A stretch of DNA of 45,418 bases from the NCBI GenBank assembly GCA_016781485.1, contig JADDQH010000015.1, forward strand, positions 1-45,418, written 5' to 3'. Under the pieces are notes generated by a model. That model saw only the letters and a program-made list of their open reading frames with translations. It did not search any database and was not told where the DNA came from. A program made the translations under genes and the position numbers. This DNA comes from Chloroflexota bacterium (GTDB lineage: Bacteria > Chloroflexota > Limnocylindria > Limnocylindrales > CSP1-4). This document shows positions 7,942 to 15,087 of this stretch, one piece after another; positions within the stretch are counted from its first letter, which is position 1; every line of letters starts with the position of its first letter.

Positions 7942-8757
7942 ATGAGTATCGTGAGTGGGCATCCTCGGCGCTTCCCCCGCCTCAGCTTCGCGCCGCTGGC
8001 GTTCGCTGCGCTACTGCTGCTGACCCTCGCGCCGGCCGCTTCGGCCCATCATCTGACGGCCTCCGGAGCCGAGCGGTACGTGCTGTCACTCCTCAATGGG
8101 CAGCGCAAGGCGGTAGGGGTCAGGCCGCTCCGGATCGACGCACGCCTCATGGATCTCGCCGGGGACCGGTCGCTCGACATGGTCAACAGGCTCTACAAGT
8201 CGCACGTGACGCCCGAGGGGCTCGATGTCGGCGACATGCTGACGAACCGGGGCATCACCTGGTACAGGTGGGGCGAGACGATCGCCTGGAACAGCTACCC
8301 CCTCGATGACTCGGCGACCTCCGCTGCCCGCCAGTGGCGGAACTCGCCGGGACACTACGCGATCATCAGCAACGCGGAGTACAACTACGCCGGCGTCGGC
8401 GTCGCCATCGACTCGCTGACCGGCGAGAAGGTCTGGACCGCCGTGTTGATCAAGGGACCGGATCGGACAGGCGCCTGGGCCCGGATGCACTCCCCCTCGA
8501 AGCTGAGCAACGGATCCTTCAAGTTCTCGTGGTACGGCGCGGACGTGCTGCTTTCCTCGCTGACCTCGGGTAGGAGGGATTACACCGTCCAGCGGCGCGT
8601 CGACAGCAAGACCTGGTCGACGGTCGCGAGCAACACGACCTCGACGTACAGGACGGAGTGGCTGACGAAGGGCCACCTGTACGAGTATCAGGTCCGCTTG
8701 CGGGACAAGGCCGGCAACGCCGGCCCCTGGTCGCCCGCCGTCGGCATCCGCCCGTAG
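7942..8757 (+). CDS. Secreted CAP (SCP/PR-1-like) domain protein with C-terminal fibronectin-III-like domain
   Basis: The 271-residue product begins with a basic stretch and a hydrophobic signal sequence ending ASAHH. A CAP domain follows: helix with LNGQRKAVGVRPL, DLAGDRSLDMV, HVTPEG, GETIAWNS, QWRNSPGHYAII and YAGVGVAID, matching the family's N-terminal helix, His/Glu pocket and W-x-NSPGH box. The last 90 residues (FSWYGADVLLSS...YEYQVRLRDKAGNAGPWSP) look like a fibronectin type III fold. Bacterial CAP proteins are extracellular and associated with cell-wall or matrix remodelling; the catalytic role is unsettled. ATG 7942 is used; GTG 7951 is also possible. A candidate c-di-AMP riboswitch immediately precedes it. 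Confidence 0.85.
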   Translation: MSIVSGHPRRFPRLSFAPLAFAALLLLTLAPAASAHHLTASGAERYVLSLLNGQRKAVGVRPLRIDARLMDLAGDRSLDMVNRLYKSHVTPEGLDVGDMLTNRGITWYRWGETIAWNSYPLDDSATSAARQWRNSPGHYAIISNAEYNYAGVGVAIDSLTGEKVWTAVLIKGPDRTGAWARMHSPSKLSNGSFKFSWYGADVLLSSLTSGRRDYTVQRRVDSKTWSTVASNTTSTYRTEWLTKGHLYEYQVRLRDKAGNAGPWSPAVGIRP

Positions 8758-8918
8758 GTCCCACTTCCGGCGATATCCGCTCACCGGGAACGATCCGGCG
8801 CGCGCGTCGCTTCGCTCGTCCGGTCCCGGCGATCCCGCAGGCCACAGGAGCAGACCGGAGTCTCCTCAGGCTACGCTCCTCCGATCACTTGGGGGAAGCT
8901 TGGCACCGAGGAGGATCT

Positions 8919-10064
8919 ATGCCCCCGTTCGACATGAGGCTCGTCCAGCGCGGAGCACGACTCCGGCGATCGCCGTTCTTCGAAGCCGAGCAACGCTACG
9001 GGCCGCGGGGGTACACCGTCTACAACCACACGCTGTTCCCGATCAACTTCGACGACTTCGAGGCGGAGTACTGGCACCTCCTGGAGCACGTGACGCTCTG
9101 GGACGTCGCGGTGGAGCGGAACATCGAGGTGACGGGGCCCGACGGCTTCCGGTTCGCGCAGCTCCTGACGTGTCGCGACCTGAGCCAGTGCGCCGTCGGG
9201 CAGGGCAAGTACGTGCTGATCACGGCGCCCGACGGCGGCATCCTCAACGACCCGGTGATGCTTCGCCTCGACGAGGACCGCTTCTGGTTCGCGCTCGCGG
9301 ACAGCGACGTGCTGTTCTACGCCAAGGGCCTCGCGGCTCGAGCGAACATGGACGTGGAGATCCGAGAGCTGGACGTTGCCCCGCTGCAGATCCAGGGCCC
9401 GAAGTCGAAGGACGTGGTTCGCGAGCTGTTCGGACCCGCTGTCCTCGACCTCAAGTACTACTGGTTCACCCGGACCGACGTGGACGGGATCCCCGTCATC
9501 GTGACGCGAACGGGGTGGACGTCAGAGGTCGGCTATGAGGTGTACCTGCTCGACAGCATGCGCGGCACCGACCTCTGGGAGCGGATCATGGAGGCGGGGC
9601 GCCCGTACGAGATCAGGCCGACCGGACCCTCGGACATCCGCCGTGTCGAGGGCGGGATCTTCAACTGGGGGGCCGACTTCGACTACCACGACAACCCATA
9701 TGAGATGGGACTCGAGCGATTGGTCGACCTCGAGATGGAGGCCGACTTCATGGGCAAGGAGGCTCTTCGCCGGATCAGCCAGGAAGGCGTCAGCCGACGG
9801 ATCGTGGGCGTGGAGCTGGAGGGCGAACCGCTCGACTTCAATGCCGTCAAGTGGCCGGTCCGGATCGACGGATCAGAGGTCGGCAGGATCACGTCCGCGC
9901 TGTGGTCTCCGAGGCTGCGCAAGAACATCGGCTACGCGTGGGTGCCCGTCGAGTACAGCGGCCTCGGGACCGGACTGCTCGCCGAGACCGCGGCCGGGCC
10001 GCGCCGGGCTACGGTCTCGCGGATGCCCTTCGTCGATCCGCTCAAGGCGATCCCCAGGTCCTAG
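8919..10064 (+). CDS. GcvT-family aminomethyltransferase (folate-dependent; DmdA-like)
   Basis: A 381-residue protein of the glycine-cleavage T-protein superfamily with the N-terminal folate-binding part (YNHTLFPINFDD, VERNIEVTGPDGFRFAQLLTCRDLS, GKYVLITAPDGGILNDPVMLRL) and a C-terminal GCV_T barrel (GWTSEVGYEVYL through SALWSPRLRKNIGYAWV). Members transfer methyl or aminomethyl groups to tetrahydrofolate. No gcvH, gcvP or lpd gene is near, so it is probably not the glycine cleavage enzyme. Close relatives are often named dimethylsulfoniopropionate demethylase (DmdA), but that substrate cannot be claimed. The start is well supported by GAGGAGGA just before ATG 8919. Confidence 0.85.
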   Translation: MPPFDMRLVQRGARLRRSPFFEAEQRYGPRGYTVYNHTLFPINFDDFEAEYWHLLEHVTLWDVAVERNIEVTGPDGFRFAQLLTCRDLSQCAVGQGKYVLITAPDGGILNDPVMLRLDEDRFWFALADSDVLFYAKGLAARANMDVEIRELDVAPLQIQGPKSKDVVRELFGPAVLDLKYYWFTRTDVDGIPVIVTRTGWTSEVGYEVYLLDSMRGTDLWERIMEAGRPYEIRPTGPSDIRRVEGGIFNWGADFDYHDNPYEMGLERLVDLEMEADFMGKEALRRISQEGVSRRIVGVELEGEPLDFNAVKWPVRIDGSEVGRITSALWSPRLRKNIGYAWVPVEYSGLGTGLLAETAAGPRRATVSRMPFVDPLKAIPRS

Positions 10065-10095
10065 CGGATCACGCCGCACACGCGATGCGGTAGAG

Positions 10096-10179
10096 GGGGT
10101 CCTGTGAAGTAACGGGCGGAAAGTACCGCTCCTCGCTGACCCCATCGGGCGGTTCTATCTACGACCACCTGGGAGATAG
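10096..10179 (+). other. Structured leader/intergenic hairpins before the SpoIID gene
   Basis: Two nested helices can form: GGGGTC (10096-10101) with GACCCC (10138-10143), enclosing GCGG (10116-10119)/CCGC (10126-10129) with loop AAAGTA. A second hairpin pairs CTATCT (10155-10160) with AGATAG (10174-10179), 13 nt ahead of the ATG and covering the only GGGAGA. It matches no riboswitch class I recognise. It could be a regulatory leader or simply the terminator region of the preceding gene, although no U-run follows. Confidence 0.35.
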
Positions 10180-10192
10180 CCTCTCGCTCGTC

Positions 10193-11998
10193 ATGTCGCG
10201 CCCGAACCGGGTCAGCGCGGTCGCGGTCACCATCGCGGCCCTCGCGCTGCTCCTACCCTCCCACCGCGCACTCGCCCAAGAGCCCTTCGGGGGCCGGTAC
10301 GAGCCGGATGGGCGCGCGTACGACCCGGACGCGGGGATCGTCGAGGGTGGCCCGAACCAGTACGGCGCCGCGCCCGTGACCGCGGAGACGGGAGCGGGTA
10401 CAGACGGCTCCTCCACGGAATCCCACCTCGGCTCCTGCACTGGCTGGCGGAGCGACCTGGTGCCGCCGACGTCGATCCGCGTGTATCGAACGACGGGCGA
10501 CGCAGCCGGCACCGTCCAGGTCGTCCCCTTCCGATCGTACGTGGGCACGGTCATCGCGGCGGAGTGGCCCGGATACTGGCCGATCGAGACGCTCAAGGCG
10601 GGTGCCATCGGCGTGAAGCAGTACGGTTGGTACTGGGCGCGCAACTGGCGCGGCAAGACCGCCGCGAACGGCGATTGCTACGACGTCGTCGACAACACGA
10701 ACGACCAGGTCTACCGACCGGAGACGAAGGTCCCCGTCGTGAACCACCTCGCGGCGATCGCCGCGACCTGGCCACTCAGCCTCCGTCGGTACGACGCCGC
10801 GGCGGGCACGAGCAAGCTGTTCATGACGGGGTATCGGGCGGGGGCGCTGGACGTGCCCTGCGGGCAGGACAGCGACGGCTGGAAGATGTACCAGTGGTCG
10901 ATGTACGAGTGCGGCAAGGACGGCCTGACCTGGGAGGGGATGCTGCGGCGATATCTCGAGCCGAACCTCGAGATCGTCGACCCGGGTGACCACCACATCG
11001 CGGTAGGGCCGCTTGGCGACGCCGCGATCGTCGTCCCGGGGAGCACCGACGGGACGAAGCAGGCTCGCATCTACGCCGGTCGCCCGGGCTGGTTCGATGC
11101 CGCGCGGACGGTCGGGTTCTCCGCCGCCTCCACCGGGCTGCTGGGTCTGGTCTCGGCCGACGTCACCGGCGACGGGCGCGACGACCTCGTGGTCCTGCAC
11201 CGCGACGGAACATCGGCCCAGCACCTCGATGTCCACCCCGGAACATGGTCTGGCTACGGGGCACGCAAGACGTGGTGGAGCAGCAGCAGCGACGGGCCGT
11301 CGTTTTCCAACACCGCGATCCGGCTCGTGGCGGGCGACTTCGACGGCGACGGCAGGGCCGATGTCGGCTTCCTCGTCGACGGATCCGACGTCACGAGGTC
11401 CGCCTTCCACGTCTTCCGCTCGACGGGCAGCGATCTTGCTGTTCCCCGTAGCTGGTGGGCAGGCACGCTCGATGCCCAGCGAGCCAGCCCACGCGCGGTC
11501 GACGCCACGGGCGATGGGCGAGCGGACGTGGTGCTCGAGATCGACCGCGGAACGTCAGGGCTCCGGTACGCGGTCCTCCCGTCGCGCGCGGCGGGAGGCT
11601 CGCTCCGCGCGCTCCAGCTATGGCTCGATCTGCCGGCAGCTCGCAGAGCGACGACGCGGACGGTCGCGGGAGACTACGACCGGGACGGACGGACCGATCT
11701 CGTCCTCGCCGTGCCGGCTGCGACCGGGACCACCCTGATGGCCCTTGACTCGACCGGGTCGAAGTTCGTGGCGACCGCTCTATGGACCTCGCCCGCGGAT
11801 CAGCCGCTCGCGCTTTCGAAGGTCAAGCTCGGCGCCGCAGATCTGAACGTGGACGGGCGAGGCGACGCAGTGATCTACGAGGATGGCGGCTCGAACGGGA
11901 CGCGCGTCAAAGCGTTCATCTCGAGCGGAAAGGGCCTTGTCGCCTCGTTCTCCCGGCACGATCCGGCGCTGCTGTGGGGAACGCTCCACGCGTACTGA
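10193..11998 (+). CDS. Secreted SpoIID/LytB-domain protein with FG-GAP (VCBS) repeats
   Basis: The 601-residue protein starts with a signal peptide cleaved near RALAQ. Residues about 80-260 form a SpoIID-like region: VVPFRSYVGTVIAAEWP, WPIETLKAGAIGVKQYGWYWAR and the final LTWEGMLRRYLEP, as in lytic transglycosylases that act on amidase-denuded glycan. The rest is a beta-propeller built from at least five FG-GAP calcium loops of the form DxTGDGRxDLVVL: ADVTGDGRDDLVVL, GDFDGDGRADVGFL, VDATGDGRADVVLE, GDYDRDGRTDLVLA and ADLNVDGRGDAVIY. The last loop is degraded. It is thus a wall-acting, extracellular, probably calcium-stabilised protein. It forms a single-gene unit, preceded by strong hairpins. 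Confidence 0.87.
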   Translation: MSRPNRVSAVAVTIAALALLLPSHRALAQEPFGGRYEPDGRAYDPDAGIVEGGPNQYGAAPVTAETGAGTDGSSTESHLGSCTGWRSDLVPPTSIRVYRTTGDAAGTVQVVPFRSYVGTVIAAEWPGYWPIETLKAGAIGVKQYGWYWARNWRGKTAANGDCYDVVDNTNDQVYRPETKVPVVNHLAAIAATWPLSLRRYDAAAGTSKLFMTGYRAGALDVPCGQDSDGWKMYQWSMYECGKDGLTWEGMLRRYLEPNLEIVDPGDHHIAVGPLGDAAIVVPGSTDGTKQARIYAGRPGWFDAARTVGFSAASTGLLGLVSADVTGDGRDDLVVLHRDGTSAQHLDVHPGTWSGYGARKTWWSSSSDGPSFSNTAIRLVAGDFDGDGRADVGFLVDGSDVTRSAFHVFRSTGSDLAVPRSWWAGTLDAQRASPRAVDATGDGRADVVLEIDRGTSGLRYAVLPSRAAGGSLRALQLWLDLPAARRATTRTVAGDYDRDGRTDLVLAVPAATGTTLMALDSTGSKFVATALWTSPADQPLALSKVKLGAADLNVDGRGDAVIYEDGGSNGTRVKAFISSGKGLVASFSRHDPALLWGTLHAY

Positions 11999-12047
11999 GT
12001 GCTGCCCGAGCGCTCCTTGACCCCGGAGCGCGCCGTCGACTGTGGCC

Positions 12048-12410
12048 CTACGAGCGAAGCCACGACTTCCAGGCGCCCTCGTCTACGCCGACGGTGACGG
12101 CCGAGCCGAAACGCACCAAGGGCAGCCGGAGCAGGCGCGGGTCGGAGATAAGTCGATCCAACATCTCTGCGTCGTCCATGCGCAGGTAGCCCAGCCCCGA
12201 TCCACGATAAAGCCGCCCCTCCGTGTCGAGTAGGGCAGGCGTCCCGAGCCGCTCCGCGAAACGTCGCAGTTCCGCAGGGGCGGGTGGCCGGACGGCGAGG
12301 TCGACGAAGCTCACGGGCACACGGCGTTCCTTGAAGAATCGCAGCGCTCGCTGGGTCTCTCGCGAGTCCTTCCTACCGAAGATCTGGAGGACCGGCGGCT
12401 GTGGCTTCAC
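12048..12410 (-). CDS. ArsC/Spx-like thioredoxin-fold protein lacking the catalytic cysteine
   Basis: A 120-residue ArsC-family fold: VLQIFGRKDSRETQRALRFFKERRVPVSFVDL gives strand-helix-strand, followed by RRFAERLGTPALLDTEG and the C-terminal RLPLVRFG with the cis-proline-type turn. True ArsC enzymes carry a catalytic Cys at the start of the first helix and Spx carries CxxC. Here the equivalent stretch is GRKDSRET, so there is no redox-active thiol, and the protein contains no cysteine at all. It may be a binding or regulatory relative, not an arsenate reductase. The start is GTG 12410. No arsenic genes are nearby. Confidence 0.75.
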   Translation of the reverse strand: MKPQPPVLQIFGRKDSRETQRALRFFKERRVPVSFVDLAVRPPAPAELRRFAERLGTPALLDTEGRLYRGSGLGYLRMDDAEMLDRLISDPRLLRLPLVRFGSAVTVGVDEGAWKSWLRS

Positions 12411-12520
12411 GCAACCGCGTTCATGGCGTACCGCCGTCGTCGATCGCTTCGCAGCTGACGAGAAGAAATGGCGCGAGGTCGGAGGGCGGCGATCAGCGGC
12501 GACCGAGCGCTACGCCTACG

Positions 12521-12871
12521 TCAGCCTTCGTTCGCCTCCGCCCTCGTGGAGCCCGCCTTGCGGCCACGCCTCGAACGCCGCTCGGGAGTCATCAGCCCGA
12601 CGAGGAACCCGTCCCCATGTTTGCGAACCGCGACCTCTACGTTCGCGTCACTGGCGGCCCTCAGGATCCGCTGGCGGATGGTCAATGGTTTTTCGTCGGC
12701 GCTCAACTGCACCTCGAACACCTGGTTCGGGTCGGTGAGTTGAGAGATGACACGTGAGAATTGTTGCTGCTGTCGCTGCCGCTCCGCCGCTCGTGGGCTC
12801 AATTCACGCGGCGCTCGCGTCTGGTTCGTCTTATCCATGAGCGACGGGTCGGCCCGCCGGATCTTGACCAT
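12521..12871 (-). CDS. Small conserved hypothetical protein
   Basis: A 116-residue basic protein of unknown function. The N-terminal 50 residues are Gln/Arg-rich and probably unstructured (AAERQRQQQQFSRV). A compact segment follows, VFEVQLSADEKPLTIRQRILRAASDANVEVAVRKHGDGFLVGLMTPERR, then a basic tail RRGRKAG. The conserved-looking core and a strong GGAGAAAG ribosome site four bases ahead of ATG 12871 argue that the gene is real. The basic tail could allow nucleic-acid binding, but no DNA-binding motif is recognised. It stands alone, divergent from the LLM gene. Confidence 0.6.
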   Translation of the reverse strand: MVKIRRADPSLMDKTNQTRAPRELSPRAAERQRQQQQFSRVISQLTDPNQVFEVQLSADEKPLTIRQRILRAASDANVEVAVRKHGDGFLVGLMTPERRSRRGRKAGSTRAEANEG

Positions 12872-13049
12872 CGATCTTTCTCCGCTCGTTCATGTTCGGC
12901 CCCGGGCCACGATACGTCGCGACCGCGGGGGAACGCAAGTCGAGCACGCTCCGCTGCTGTAAGGCGGACGATGCTTGCGGCACGAGCGATGAAAGCGGCA
13001 ATGAGGGCGCGCTCCCCTATCTCTTTCATCTCGAAGCTTGGAGGAGACC

Positions 13050-13958
13050 ATGAAGATCGGGGCGATCGTGCCGCAAGGGTGGACCGGCGAGTACGACGGC
13101 TGGGACGCTCGACGAGCGTGGGAACGAACCAGCGCTGTGGCGGTACAGGCCGAGGAACAGGGATTCGAGTCGATCTGGGTCTTCGACCACTTCCACACCA
13201 CCCCGGAGCCGACCGACGAGCTGACATTCGAGTCGTTCACGACGCTGTCAGCACTGGCGGCGCTCACGCGCCGCGTCCGCCTCGGACACATCGTCGCGTG
13301 CGCCGCCTTCCGCAAGCCGTCGCTGATGGCCAAGATGTTCAGCACGATGGACGTCATCAGCGGGGGACGGATGGAGATCGGGATCGGCGCCGGTTGGAAG
13401 AAGGAGGAGTGGCTGGCGTACGGGTACGACTTCCCCGAGACACGACAGCGGCTCGCGGTCCTCCGCGACAGCCTCGAGATCATCACCCGGATGATGCAGC
13501 CGGGCCGGGCAAGCTACGAGGGCGAGCACGCGCGGATCGAGGGCGCGATAAACCTGCCCAAGCCACTCCAGACGCCACGGATCCCGATCATGATCGGCGG
13601 CAACGGGCGCAACGTGACCTGGCGGCTCGCGGCGAAATACGCAGACGAACTGAACCTCGACTCGCAGGACCCCGGGGCGGTCGCCGACGCGCTTCCCGTG
13701 ATCCGTCAACGATGCGAGGAGATCGGCCGCGACCCAGAGACATTGAAGGTATCGGCGCACATCTGGGCGGGATCGGATTGGGCACAGGGAGAGCACCCCG
13801 GCCAGCGACGGGTCGACCTGCTCGGCGCGTACCGAGAGCTCGGCGTGAGTCGGGTCATGATGCTGCTGCGTTCATCCGCCGAGAGCGACGACGCCTTGCC
13901 GGCATTCGCCGAGGATGCGCGCGCCGCCGGCGCCAACCTCGAGACCGTCCTCGCCTAG
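13050..13958 (+). CDS. LLM-class (probably F420-dependent) oxidoreductase
   Basis: A 302-residue luciferase-like TIM-barrel protein, distinct from the one at 6143. It shows EEQGFESIWVFDHFHT, the RRVRLGHIVACAAFRKPSLMAKMFSTMDVISGGRMEIGIGAGWKKEEW cofactor-pocket region, and IPIMIGGNGRNVTWRLAAKYADELNL. This arrangement is typical of F420-dependent LLM enzymes annotated TIGR03560-like in Actinobacteria and Chloroflexota. The substrate is unknown. ATG 13050 is chosen because GGAGGAG lies 5 nt upstream; an in-frame TTG at 13038 is less likely. It is a monocistronic unit, with its 3' end facing a leftward small-RNA unit that carries two terminators. Confidence 0.87.
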   Translation: MKIGAIVPQGWTGEYDGWDARRAWERTSAVAVQAEEQGFESIWVFDHFHTTPEPTDELTFESFTTLSALAALTRRVRLGHIVACAAFRKPSLMAKMFSTMDVISGGRMEIGIGAGWKKEEWLAYGYDFPETRQRLAVLRDSLEIITRMMQPGRASYEGEHARIEGAINLPKPLQTPRIPIMIGGNGRNVTWRLAAKYADELNLDSQDPGAVADALPVIRQRCEEIGRDPETLKVSAHIWAGSDWAQGEHPGQRRVDLLGAYRELGVSRVMMLLRSSAESDDALPAFAEDARAAGANLETVLA

Positions 13959-13999
13959 TCCGCTCGTCGCGCGGCTCTCGTAACACGGACGCGCGTACG

Positions 14000-14021
14000 A
14001 AAAAATGCGGCGCCGACGCCG
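14000..14021 (-). terminator. Rho-independent terminator, leftward
   Basis: Minus strand reads CGGCG-TCGG-CGCCG followed by CATTTTTT (stem arms 14017-14021 and 14008-14012, U-run 14000-14005). It lies downstream of the candidate small RNA and faces the convergent LLM gene. Confidence 0.6.
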
Positions 14022-14036
14022 GCGTGACGCAGCGAA

Positions 14037-14111
14037 CAAAAAACGCCCGAAGGAACGCTCGCGACGAGCCTTGATGCGATCTCGGCTGATCCGCGGTGTA
14101 TCCCTTCGGGC
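14037..14111 (-). ncRNA. Candidate 75-nt small RNA (three-way junction, promoter to U-run)
   Basis: The minus strand reads GCCCGAAGG (14103-14111), an internal hairpin GCGgATC/GATCGC, a hairpin GCTCG-TCG-CGAGC, then CCTTCGGGC (14045-14053) closing a perfect 9-bp terminal helix, immediately followed by G and six T (14038-14043). A sigma-70-like promoter ends about 7 nt before the first G. The unit has its own promoter, compact fold and terminator-like end, with no open frame. It is not tRNA, 4.5S, 6S or tmRNA by any motif I can see. It could alternatively be a terminator region of an unseen upstream unit. Confidence 0.55.
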
Positions 14112-14118
14112 AAGAAGC

Positions 14119-14148
14119 ACGATACGGGATCACGAGGAGCGCGGTCAA
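14119..14148 (-). promoter_or_regulatory. Sigma-70-like promoter for the small RNA
   Basis: Minus strand TTGACC (14143-14148), 18-nt spacer, TATCGT (14119-14124). The predicted transcription start falls at 14111-14113, on the first base of the 9-bp terminal helix. Confidence 0.5.
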
Positions 14149-14153
14149 CGGGC

Positions 14154-14227
14154 TTTTCCACGAGATCTCTGCTCCCCGTTCTTGTTATCCACGGATCTTC
14201 AGCCGCCCAGGACGGACGGTGGACAAG
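14154..14227. promoter_or_regulatory. Cluster of three DnaA-box-like 9-mers
   Basis: TTTTCCACG (14154-14162), TTATCCACG (14185-14193) and, inverted, TTGTCCACC (14219-14227) each match the TTNTCCAC core of a DnaA box, spaced about 32 bp apart. No dnaA, dnaN or A+T-rich unwinding element is present. It is therefore not a recognisable oriC; a titration or regulatory site is possible. Confidence 0.35.
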
Positions 14228-14286
14228 TCCCGATCCGCGTACCGTGCCCGCCGCGCATCGCGAGGCATCTCCATCGCCGACGCTGG

Positions 14287-14292
14287 TAGGCT
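14287..14292 (+). promoter_or_regulatory. -10-like TAGGCT, leaderless xthA start
   Basis: TAGGCT lies 6 nt before the xthA ATG and there is no Shine-Dalgarno, again suggesting a leaderless message. Confidence 0.45.
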
Positions 14293-14298
14293 CGGGCG

Positions 14299-15069
14299 AT
14301 GCGGATCGCGACGTGGAACGTGAATTCCCTGAAGGTCCGGCTACCGAAAGTCGAGGGCTGGCTCGAGAGCGCGCGACCGGACATCCTGTTGATGCAGGAA
14401 ACGAAGCTCGCCGACGGGGCCGCTCCGCTCATCCCGTTCCAGCTCGCCGGTTACGAGCTGGCTCACCACGGCGAAGGGCGCTGGAACGGCGTGGCCATCG
14501 CGAGCCGGGTCGGCATCGACGACGTCTCGCTCGGGTTCGAGGGGAGCGGGCCGGACGCGGACGGCGCCCGCTTCATCGCCGCGACATGCGGCGACGTCCG
14601 TGTCGTCTCCATCTACGCCCCCAACGGCCGTGCCGTCGACAGCCCGTTCTACACGGCCAAGCTCGACTGGTACGCCCGCCTCCACGACTGGCTCTCGAGG
14701 ATGGCCGACCCGGCGACCCAGCTCATCGTCGGCGGCGACTTCAACGTGGCACCGACCGACGAGGACGTCTACGACCCGGCACTCTTCGCCGGGTCTACCC
14801 ATACCTCTGACCCGGAGCGAGCAACGTTCTCTCGGCTCCTTGACTGGGGCCTCGTCGACATCTATCGCATCCATCACCCGGAGCCCGGCCGGTACACCTG
14901 GTGGGACTACCGAGCGGGGCACTTCCACAAGGGATATGGGATGCGTATCGACCACCTGCTCGGCACGCGATCGGTCGCCGAGCGGTCGATCGGAGCCGAG
15001 ATCGATCGGAACGCTCGAAAAGGGCCGATCCCCTCGGACCACGCCCCTCTCTACATCGATCTCGCCTGA
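14299..15069 (+). CDS. xthA: Exodeoxyribonuclease III (AP endonuclease)
   Basis: A 256-residue member of the ExoIII branch of the endonuclease/exonuclease/phosphatase fold, acting on abasic sites and 3' blocked ends in base-excision repair. All landmarks are present: NVNSLK, MQETK (metal Glu), IYAPNG, GGDFNVAPTD (Asn/Asp pair), TWWDYR, MRIDHLL (Asp) and the terminal SDHAP (Asp-His catalytic pair). Length is normal. The start ATG follows a TAGGCT box without a ribosome site. It is transcribed away from the small-RNA unit and converges on the NicO gene. A glycosylase of the same repair pathway is encoded at 24072. Confidence 0.94.
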   Translation: MRIATWNVNSLKVRLPKVEGWLESARPDILLMQETKLADGAAPLIPFQLAGYELAHHGEGRWNGVAIASRVGIDDVSLGFEGSGPDADGARFIAATCGDVRVVSIYAPNGRAVDSPFYTAKLDWYARLHDWLSRMADPATQLIVGGDFNVAPTDEDVYDPALFAGSTHTSDPERATFSRLLDWGLVDIYRIHHPEPGRYTWWDYRAGHFHKGYGMRIDHLLGTRSVAERSIGAEIDRNARKGPIPSDHAPLYIDLA

Positions 15070-15087
15070 CGCCGGACGCGGGGCGCG

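Noticed and set aside
14045-14111. The small-RNA candidate as a tRNA or 4.5S RNA
   Set aside because: It has a 9-bp closing helix with only two inner hairpins, no GTTCRA loop, no CCA end and no SRP GGAAG-type core.
14154-14227. Origin of replication
   Set aside because: There are only three imperfect DnaA-like boxes, no A+T-rich unwinding element and no dnaA, dnaN, gyr or parAB genes nearby.
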